The notes beneath the pieces were generated by a model. It was not told the DNA's origin. It ran no database searches and was given only the letters and a program-made list of their open reading frames with translations. Source: Phoronis australis (lineage: Eukaryota; Phoronida; Phoronidae). From it: 64,000 bases of DNA. Shown in pieces: positions 61,301 to 64,000 of the stretch. Position 1 is the stretch's first letter; every line of letters begins with the position of its first letter. The DNA is taken from positions 769,773-833,772 of the forward strand of contig NMRA01000033.1 of NCBI GenBank assembly GCA_002633005.1, written 5' to 3'. Position numbers and translations under genes: made by a program.

Positions 61301-63188
61301 GACAGGCAAAAGCACGATTGCAATAAATTAAGGGCGATTACACGATATTTGTCCGCTCCATTACGCACTACAACAGTCCACAATTCCCAAAATGTAAACT
61401 CGGCCAAAACGGGAAATTTATGGTATTTTTCAGCATATCACCAGATGCTCAAAAATACAGTGAAGCCAACTATAAGATGCAACTAACTGCCATGTACCAG
61501 CATTAATATTTAGTGGTAATGGAGTGGACAGAGTGGAACCATCTACGAAAGAAACCCCGTTTTTGGCTCACAGAGCAAGAAAATGGGTCAAGCTCTGTGC
61601 TCTCACTACCCTTAAAGAGGTCTATGTCAGATGTAGGCATTACGAACCTAACTTATAAGGACAATAAACCCGAGCCTTTTCAAAAGCCAACTTCTGATTC
61701 AGGCCACTTTTAACCAATAAAATCCATCCCATACTCTTCCTTACTCAGAATGGACAAATTTTCTGGTCTTGAGAAGAGCTGACAGTTCAGTATTGCTGCA
61801 ATTAATGTCTAACCTGCTGTTTAGTTCTGTACTCTTGGAACAACTGCTGATGTTGCTTCTGCTGCTTGCGAATCAGCTCCAGTTGTTTCTGTACAGCACT
61901 CTGCTCCTGACTGGCTCTCTCTAGTTCCATTAACTCCTGTTGGGACAACTCTTGGTTCTGTTTGCGCAGCTGCATTAAACAAGACACGTCACAGACACAG
62001 TCCACCATATTACAAGTACTCAGTCATTGTGACAGAACATTACGGGTCAATTTGTCGCATTATATTCCTTGCACAGAACAACCACTGCTGCATTCTTGGA
62101 GGAATCAAGTTTTTACAATGCTATAATCTGATGGTCAGTAATCATTAATCAACTTGGGGAAAATAATTGCTAAAATTGGCACACTTGACAGAACTACTGC
62201 ACTGATGCAAATGTTCCAAATTTTACTAAAAACTTCATCTTGGTATTTTCAACTTGCCTTTAGGCAAGATCACAAAAGCAGAGACTCAGAACTTCAGTCA
62301 TGCGCTCAAGATCTCTAACACAAATTCAACAGGCGTATCTGGCATTATTCTACCTGCTTCTGTCTGCCATTCAACACCTTCTTTGTTTTCTTGTGCTGCG
62401 CCAGCTGTTTCTCAATGCTACGTATCTGCATAGACAGCATGTTGGCATGCTGCATCAGCCATTCTTCGTACTTCATCTGCTGTTGTCGTTCAGCATCAGT
62501 CAGGCCATCTGCAACAACACCAACCATAATCACGGTAATCATCGACACTATTATTGTGATTCTCTTCATCACCATCACTATTGTGAACCCAGGGCTTTCC
62601 ACAAACTTCAGACTCAAAACTGTACAGGTTACTGATTCACATAAATGTCTGCAGGTGGTGTGTGCAACAGAGGAAATATTGTTCAACAACAATAACAGGA
62701 CTTAATAATTACATAATGAACAATAACTTGCAGTGCTTTATTGCCTACAAAATGCATGTTTGTGCACAATAAGGCTGGGCAGCATACAACAATAATTACT
62801 ACCTTCAAACTAGAACTAATCAAGTTTTGTTGGCACTGAATCTAGCTGCAGTTGGAATAGGTGAACTCCACTCGGTCCACACCATAATTGTGTGAAACAA
62901 ATTGTGATAACTTCAGGTATATAAAAGCTCAAAACCGAATTCCAAATGGAGCAGCATGTGTTTTAATTCTCACCGTGAGCACTGCTGGGAGGTGTTGGTA
63001 TGAATGGTGGCTGTCCCAGTGGTGACCGTAGTCCTGGACTGTGGGGTGGGGGTACATGGGGACTGAGAGGTCCGGTGAACGGGGGCTGACCAGGGTGCCT
63101 GCCTGGATAAGGTGGGGGAAAGCCGTGTGGTGACATCTGTTCTCTCGGAGGAAAGTGATGACGTGGCCACCCTTCATGGCCTGGCATT
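31219..63188 (-). CDS. KMT2C/D: KMT2C/KMT2D (MLL3/MLL4) histone H3K4 methyltransferase, C-terminal half
   Basis: Thirty-two exons were placed by splice sites, phase and family homology. Spliced once through the duplicated pair they give 5,014 bases, about 1,670 residues and a stop, with every exon phase agreeing. Family role: catalytic subunit of the COMPASS-like complex that monomethylates H3K4 at enhancers and acts as a nuclear-receptor coactivator. Order: coiled coil (72-175), NPFSES helix (247-297), basic region (about 355-375), LXXLL box (about 545), [12 protein letters not shown] motif (about 810-822), extended PHD (about 1155-1265), FYRN (about 1280-1392), FYRC (about 1425-1475), Win motif (about 1465), SET and post-SET (about 1535-1670). 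PHD clusters and HMG box of the N-terminal half lie beyond 64000. Invertebrates usually have one such gene, before the vertebrate C/D split. Individual exons are listed separately. Confidence 0.95.
31637..31796 (-). CDS. KMT2C/D: KMT2C/D exon 31: SET core, AdoMet site
   Basis: Begins with the last base of an arginine codon and ends GEE before donor GTAAGA. It carries [16 protein letters not shown] and the catalytic asparagine/histidine pair. The family consensus NHSCxPNC reads NHSCMPCC here: cysteine replaces the second asparagine (codon TGC). The zinc-binding last cysteine is kept. See findings. Confidence 0.95.
32257..32396 (-). CDS. KMT2C/D: KMT2C/D exon 30: SET N-terminal part
   Basis: Encodes [20 protein letters not shown], the cofactor-binding glycine motif, then [10 protein letters not shown] and [11 protein letters not shown]. 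Donor GTGTGT. The exon is bounded by the usual TTGATTGCAG acceptor. Confidence 0.97.
33029..33203 (-). CDS. KMT2C/D: KMT2C/D exon 29: linker before SET
   Basis: Encodes RPHTLQ through [19 protein letters not shown] and [21 protein letters not shown]-like residues, the conserved pre-SET segment of KMT2C/D. It joins exon 28 by an AG|G arginine codon and ends in phase 0 at donor GTAGTG. Confidence 0.95.
33723..33853 (-). CDS. KMT2C/D: KMT2C/D exon 28: FYRC end and Win motif
   Basis: Encodes [16 protein letters not shown] (FYRC) and [13 protein letters not shown]. The latter is the Win motif, whose arginine inserts into WDR5 in KMT2 proteins. Donor is GTACCG, weaker than its neighbours. Confidence 0.95.
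34187..34323 (-). CDS. KMT2C/D: KMT2C/D exon 27: FYRC start
   Basis: Starts with two bases completing an alanine codon. Encodes [16 protein letters not shown], then [19 protein letters not shown] and VRVIES before donor GTGAGT. [14 protein letters not shown] is diagnostic for KMT2C/D FYRC. Confidence 0.95.
34817..34979 (-). CDS. KMT2C/D: KMT2C/D exon 26, copy 1: FYRN second part
   Basis: Encodes [20 protein letters not shown], then [20 protein letters not shown] and ends TKYSPK plus one base before donor GTAGTG. The exon is 163 bp, phase 0 to phase 1. It differs from 38448-38610 by one replacement (Tyr for Ser before SPK) and a few silent changes. Confidence 0.93.
35725..35851 (-). CDS. KMT2C/D: KMT2C/D exon 25, copy 1: FYRN first part
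   Basis: 127 bp after acceptor TTGATTTCAG. Encodes [20 protein letters not shown] then [10 protein letters not shown] and CIYP, aligning with the RVGSLIF...IGQLLP part of FYRN. It ends in phase 0 at donor GTGAGA. It reads the same protein as 39357-39483. Confidence 0.93.
36432..36710. repeat. 54-bp minisatellite, copy 1
   Basis: About five units starting TGTGAATCAGTCCCATAATG. On the minus strand each carries GTAGGTCATTATGGGACTGA, like the true donor of exon 24 (see findings). Confidence 0.9.
36768..37279. mobile_element. Probable haplotype-specific transposon insertion, cut by gap
   Basis: Immediately after a TTA the sequence becomes GGGCTGTTCCAGCAAAATCT followed by a G-run. This is a terminus type I recognise from TA-targeting MITEs in marine invertebrates. 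Copy 2 of the duplicated block continues with unrelated intron sequence at the same point. The element runs into the N gap, so its right end is unseen. Confidence 0.45.
37280..38222. other. Assembly gap (943 N)
   Basis: Run of N between two contigs whose ends carry the same KMT2 segment. A continuous minus-strand reading frame across it is meaningless. Confidence 1.
38448..38610 (-). CDS. KMT2C/D: KMT2C/D exon 26, copy 2: FYRN second part
   Basis: Same 163-bp exon as 34817-34979; ends TKSSPK plus one base. Because it is asymmetric (phase 0 to 1), it cannot be joined to copy 1 of exon 25 without a frameshift. Confidence 0.93.
39357..39483 (-). CDS. KMT2C/D: KMT2C/D exon 25, copy 2: FYRN first part
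   Basis: 127 bp. Its base differences from 35725-35851 are all synonymous. Its first base (T) completes the AA left by exon 24 to give asparagine (LAN|VIHEEE). Confidence 0.93.
40119..40397. repeat. 54-bp minisatellite, copy 2
   Basis: Allelic counterpart of 36432-36710, about five units. More decayed relatives continue towards exon 24 at about 40540-40680. Confidence 0.9.
40455..41163. repeat. Decayed minisatellite relics between 40455 and exon 24
   Basis: Fragments such as ATGTGAATCAATCCCACATT, then TGACCTC; ATGTAAATCATGGCCATGTT, then GATCTAC; and CCATGTTGACTTAC are spaced through the intron. They resemble the 54-bp unit. The last one, at 41138-41163, contains the actual splice donor of exon 24. 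Confidence 0.6.
41164..41282 (-). CDS. KMT2C/D: KMT2C/D exon 24: ePHD end to FYRN
   Basis: Encodes [11 protein letters not shown] (last zinc ligands of the extended PHD finger) then [18 protein letters not shown], the start of the FYRN region. It ends two bases into a codon at donor GTAGGT. Confidence 0.95.
41766..42009 (-). CDS. KMT2C/D: KMT2C/D exon 23: extended PHD finger core
   Basis: Encodes [17 protein letters not shown], then [18 protein letters not shown] and [20 protein letters not shown]. The cysteine/histidine spacing is that of the extended PHD, which binds histone H4 tail in human KMT2C/D. Largest exon of the group, 244 bp. Confidence 0.95.
42566..42675 (-). CDS. KMT2C/D: KMT2C/D exon 22: ePHD first zinc ligands
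   Basis: Encodes [32 protein letters not shown]. The CILC pair starts the ePHD. Joins exon 23 through an AG|G arginine codon. Confidence 0.95.
43286..43390 (-). CDS. KMT2C/D: KMT2C/D exon 21: KKWxGxKWxKW motif
   Basis: Encodes [20 protein letters not shown], a conserved tryptophan-rich segment before the ePHD in KMT2C/D. In frame at both ends, 105 bp. Confidence 0.93.
44062..44205 (-). CDS. KMT2C/D: KMT2C/D exon 20: charged linker
   Basis: Acceptor ACATTTCAG, donor GTGGGT, 144 bp, phase 0 at both ends. Encodes [18 protein letters not shown] and [16 protein letters not shown]. Weakly conserved; accepted on phase and position. Confidence 0.8.
44955..45047 (-). CDS. KMT2C/D: KMT2C/D exon 19: second half of small zinc motif
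   Basis: Encodes [17 protein letters not shown]. It corresponds to VFCSNNCFILY of human KMT2C, the second CxxxC pair of a small zinc module. Phase 0, 93 bp. Confidence 0.92.
45494..45633 (-). CDS. KMT2C/D: KMT2C/D exon 18: first half of small zinc motif
   Basis: Encodes [18 protein letters not shown], the CxxC pair matching WCCHCKVVILGSGV of human KMT2C, and LPFLTRDEQ. Starts with two bases completing a histidine codon. Confidence 0.92.
45727..45835. repeat. Degenerate tandem repeat, about 20-bp unit
   Basis: Five or so imperfect units of the type ATGCGTGTATTGAGGCCCC in the intron between exons 17 and 18. GC-rich against an AT-rich background. Confidence 0.7.
46239..46389 (-). CDS. KMT2C/D: KMT2C/D exon 17: conserved alpha/beta segment
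   Basis: Encodes [20 protein letters not shown] and [16 protein letters not shown], matching ISVAITLHPTAAENISSVVA of human KMT2C. Donor GTGAGT after one base of a codon. Confidence 0.95.
46745..46923 (-). CDS. KMT2C/D: KMT2C/D exon 16: charged region
   Basis: Starts TA at acceptor AGCTGTAACAG, completing a leucine codon. Encodes [12 protein letters not shown], then [12 protein letters not shown] and [12 protein letters not shown]. Placed by phase and order; sequence conservation is low apart from the KxEP-like motif. Confidence 0.85.
47481..47550 (+). repeat. tRNA-like SINE head or tRNA pseudogene
   Basis: TTTAACTCCATCAGCAGAGC resembles an internal pol III A box, and GGTTCCAATCC is a good B box 52 bases downstream. 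The acceptor and T stems do not pair fully, so it is not an intact tRNA. Located in the intron before exon 16. Confidence 0.4.
47637..47815 (-). CDS. KMT2C/D: KMT2C/D exon 15: [12 protein letters not shown] motif
   Basis: Encodes [20 protein letters not shown], corresponding to DTPDSFVPSSSPESVVG in human KMT2C, followed by VIKDEKT (the position of VKEEPP) and PLVAPIPV. One of the best conserved patches outside the domains. Confidence 0.95.
47816..49623. other. KMT2 intron, nothing recognised
   Basis: AT-rich intron of 1.8 kb with no repeat or coding motif that I can support. Confidence 0.6.
49624..49771 (-). CDS. KMT2C/D: KMT2C/D exon 14
   Basis: Of two nearby AG sites, the upstream one (ACCCACAG|GTCAGAC) is chosen because it completes the AGT serine codon left by exon 13. 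Encodes [38 protein letters not shown]. Position equals the FRPQDDLLARAL segment of human KMT2C. Confidence 0.85.
50404..50586 (-). CDS. KMT2C/D: KMT2C/D exon 13
   Basis: Encodes [20 protein letters not shown] and a Ser/Thr/Pro/Gln-rich tail. Donor GTATGT; phases 2 and 1 agree with neighbours. No strong homology to human, so accepted on splice sites, phase and continuity. Confidence 0.8.
50568..50866. repeat. Tandem repeat seeded from exon 13 acceptor
   Basis: Three units about 100 bp long start with CCCCTCAGAGG at 50568, 50671 and 50769. The first overlaps the 5' end of exon 13 and its acceptor. The next two repeat that boundary inside the intron, but the acceptor AG has become TG (ACACACCAGG for ACACACCTGG on the plus strand). 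Confidence 0.85.
51412..51684 (-). CDS. KMT2C/D: KMT2C/D exon 12: basic region
   Basis: Encodes [17 protein letters not shown], then [20 protein letters not shown] (lysine-rich, matches RSKKRKKDEEEK in human) and [16 protein letters not shown]. The acceptor TTTATTGAAG has a poor pyrimidine tract but is the only one in phase. Confidence 0.85.
52082..52441 (-). other. Unexplained intronic ORF
   Basis: A 119-codon frame in the intron between exons 11 and 12, starting [18 protein letters not shown] with a hydrophobic stretch ([19 protein letters not shown]). No family recognised. It may be chance or a decayed insertion. Confidence 0.2.
53325..53463 (-). CDS. KMT2C/D: KMT2C/D exon 11: LTPEQQ helix
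   Basis: Encodes [20 protein letters not shown], then [21 protein letters not shown] helical, charged segment. Clean acceptor TTTTTGTTGCAG and donor GTAAGG. Confidence 0.9.
53483..53507. repeat. Short (AGGTC)n tandem repeat
   Basis: Four to five overlapping AGGTCA hexamers spaced by 5 bp, just upstream of exon 11 on the transcribed strand. Such hexamers are nuclear-receptor half-sites, but this spacing overlaps and is not a standard direct-repeat element. Confidence 0.7.
53825..54126 (-). CDS. KMT2C/D: KMT2C/D exon 10: LXXLL box
   Basis: Encodes [16 protein letters not shown], a serine-rich stretch, and [14 protein letters not shown]. The LLKRLL corresponds to NELLKHLLKN in human KMT2C and is an LXXLL nuclear-receptor box. 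The exon ends GPATKE at an unusual donor, GTCTAA. No better donor exists before the in-frame stop two codons later, and phase fits exon 11. Confidence 0.88.
54890..55105 (-). CDS. KMT2C/D: KMT2C/D exon 9: proline-rich linker
   Basis: Encodes [18 protein letters not shown], then [17 protein letters not shown] and [15 protein letters not shown]. Low complexity, in phase at both ends. Donor GTGAGT. Confidence 0.85.
55106..58453. other. Largest visible KMT2 intron (3.3 kb)
   Basis: AT-rich. Contains a degenerate direct repeat at 56595-56745 and otherwise no motif I can support. The ORFs around 56424-56820 are three frames through that repeat. Confidence 0.6.
56595..56745. repeat. Degenerate tandem repeat in KMT2 intron
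   Basis: A block of about 40 bp containing CCACCTCCAGACATC is repeated (ATCACCAGCCCACCTCCAGA and similar), with an earlier, poorer relative near 56605. Confidence 0.75.
58454..58582 (-). CDS. KMT2C/D: KMT2C/D exon 8: [10 protein letters not shown] basic motif
   Basis: Encodes [20 protein letters not shown], equal to KGKKKRTRKKKR in human KMT2C and a likely nuclear-localisation signal, then [11 protein letters not shown]. Phases agree. Confidence 0.92.
59035..59100 (-). CDS. KMT2C/D: KMT2C/D exon 7: short Pro/Gln linker
   Basis: 66 bp. Encodes [20 protein letters not shown]. Accepted on splice sites and matching phase. Confidence 0.8.
59511..59585 (-). CDS. KMT2C/D: KMT2C/D exon 6: short linker
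   Basis: 75 bp. Encodes [20 protein letters not shown]. Acceptor CTTCCCAACAG, donor GTAAGG, phase consistent. Confidence 0.8.
59895..60048 (-). CDS. KMT2C/D: KMT2C/D exon 5: NPFSES helix
   Basis: Encodes [20 protein letters not shown] then a Gln/Arg-rich helix ([18 protein letters not shown]). It matches FDDNNPFSESFQERERKERL and the LMQEVDRQRALQQRM helix in human KMT2C. Confidence 0.95.
60732..60944 (-). CDS. KMT2C/D: KMT2C/D exon 4: proline-rich linker
   Basis: Encodes [20 protein letters not shown], then [20 protein letters not shown]. Phase 0 at both ends, donor GTGAGT. Confidence 0.85.
61814..61969 (-). CDS. KMT2C/D: KMT2C/D exon 3: coiled coil, second half
   Basis: Encodes [20 protein letters not shown], then [20 protein letters not shown] and [10 protein letters not shown]. 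Human KMT2C has EQQSMVQKQLEQIRKQQKEH and EDYRIKQQ here. A continuous heptad coiled coil. Confidence 0.96.
62354..62508 (-). CDS. KMT2C/D: KMT2C/D exon 2: coiled coil, first half
   Basis: Encodes [20 protein letters not shown] then [20 protein letters not shown] and VLNGRQKQ. This matches GLTEAERQ and LEKQIGVHRKSRKALTAKQ in human KMT2C. Its first two bases join the G of exon 1 to give aspartate. Confidence 0.96.
62974..63188 (-). CDS. KMT2C/D: KMT2C/D exon 1 of this window: Pro/His-rich
   Basis: Encodes [20 protein letters not shown], then [20 protein letters not shown] and IPTPPSSAH. The exon starts with one base of a split codon, so the methionine is internal and not the start. Low-complexity region upstream of the coiled coil. 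The gene continues beyond 64000. Confidence 0.9.
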
Positions 63189-64000
63189 CTGCAATGGCAA
63201 AAGTAAGAGTTGAGATCAATTAAATCTGCTTCTACATAAGAAACCAGTACATTTACCACTGAGGCATACAGCAATGTATTTGTTGTCTTGACTAATTTTC
63301 ACATTTTAGTAAGTCACAAGAGACCCACATTTTTAGAACCTCTTTTTCCACTCAATAGAGGGCATCAAACTGGCACTCAAATTGGTGGTGTAACCTTTGT
63401 TTTAGTTTTATGAAAAATAAATACTATGGACTAGTATTAAAATGTCTTATTCATGATGTACCAACCACTCAAGTGTCTCCTTTACTTTGATGGCATGAAG
63501 TTTAAAGTGAGCTCAATTACCAGAGACTACAAATTATTCTCTCAATTTAGCCACTATTTAATTCTTCTCAGATGCTGAAGTCAAAGCCAAATTGGCTCTT
63601 TAGTGCTTTTGACTTTCTTGGTCACTTATTGTTTTGAACTTCATCAAGAATTTTTGTAAGGTTGTTTTTTTCCTCTCACAAAACATGCAATTATTCTTTG
63701 TAATAATGAACTATATCATATGAATTGCGAATCAGTGCCACCTGAGGACATTCGCGGCCATCTTCATGCGAGACTGGCATGACACACATTTGGTCATGTA
63801 GAAGACTGTAACAAATCTTCTGTGGATGTCATTGATTTTACTTCAAAGTTAGCAAAAAATTGTGAAACATAATGTGCATAAACATGTAGACAATGTACTG
63901 AGCTGAACACAGGCTGGAGAGAAATCATCTCAACTTGCCAAATTGAAAGGTCTTACGTGGATTTTGATAGCCACTAAACCTTCGTGTTACAAATGAAAAA
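63189..64000. other. KMT2 intron with a possible 32-bp exon
   Basis: Mostly intron. A possible mini-exon at 63742-63773 (minus strand) reads SRMKMAANVL plus AG, and would join the A of the next exon as arginine in the correct phase. Its donor (GTGGCA) is mediocre and there is no homology support, so I do not count it in the gene model. Confidence 0.3.

Noticed and set aside
1-64000. CRISPR array, rRNA gene or intact tRNA gene
   Set aside because: None seen. Tandem repeats here have no regular spacer pattern, and the tRNA-like segments at 4667 and 47481 are incomplete.

Overview
This is a 64-kb piece of an animal nuclear genome, probably a marine invertebrate such as a lancelet, hemichordate, echinoderm or mollusc. 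Genes are split by GT-AG introns, most of the sequence is AT-rich non-coding DNA, and many small transposon relics are present. There are two sequence gaps: one N at 26310 and N at 37280-38222. At each gap the flanking contigs overlap with near-identical sequence, which suggests a strongly heterozygous diploid whose two haplotypes were not merged. I cannot name the species from sequence alone.

Region 1 (1-24 kb) holds mobile-element debris. It includes a long inverted repeat at the left edge, a 148-bp tandem duplication, and a rearranged BEL/Pao-type LTR element (4.4-5.1 kb). Two pieces of a transposase-like gene (5.7-6.6 and 11.9-12.95 kb) lie on either side of a compact LTR element that carries only gag (7.04-9.16 kb). 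Further along are a THAP-domain exon on the minus strand (14.7-15.3 kb), a 3' fragment of a non-LTR retrotransposon whose tail has become a TTAC microsatellite (18.8-19.8 kb), and three short terminal-inverted-repeat elements.

Region 2 (22.4-27.7 kb) holds a plus-strand gene for a DegT/DnrJ/EryC1/StrS-family PLP aminotransferase, with visible introns. Its 3' part appears twice around the single-N gap (24776-26204 and 26311-27744), probably as two alleles.

Region 3 (31.2-63.2 kb and beyond the right edge) is the 3' half of a minus-strand KMT2C/KMT2D (MLL3/MLL4) orthologue. I could place 32 exons; the phases close exactly to about 1,670 residues plus stop. They encode a coiled coil, a basic region, an LXXLL box, a serine-rich conserved motif, an extended PHD finger, FYRN, FYRC, a Win motif, SET and post-SET. 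The two exons of the main FYRN part occur twice, on either side of the N gap. They are very probably alleles, because including both copies in one mRNA would break the reading frame. The aminotransferase and KMT2 genes converge on the 27.7-31.2 kb interval.

The most unusual observations are: tandem repeats in two KMT2 introns that copy the gene's own splice sites; a fossil LTR-primer junction that copies the tRNA primer past the usual stop point; a gag-only LTR element; a bacterial-type sugar-aminotransferase family gene in an animal; and a non-consensus residue in the SET NHSCxPNC motif.
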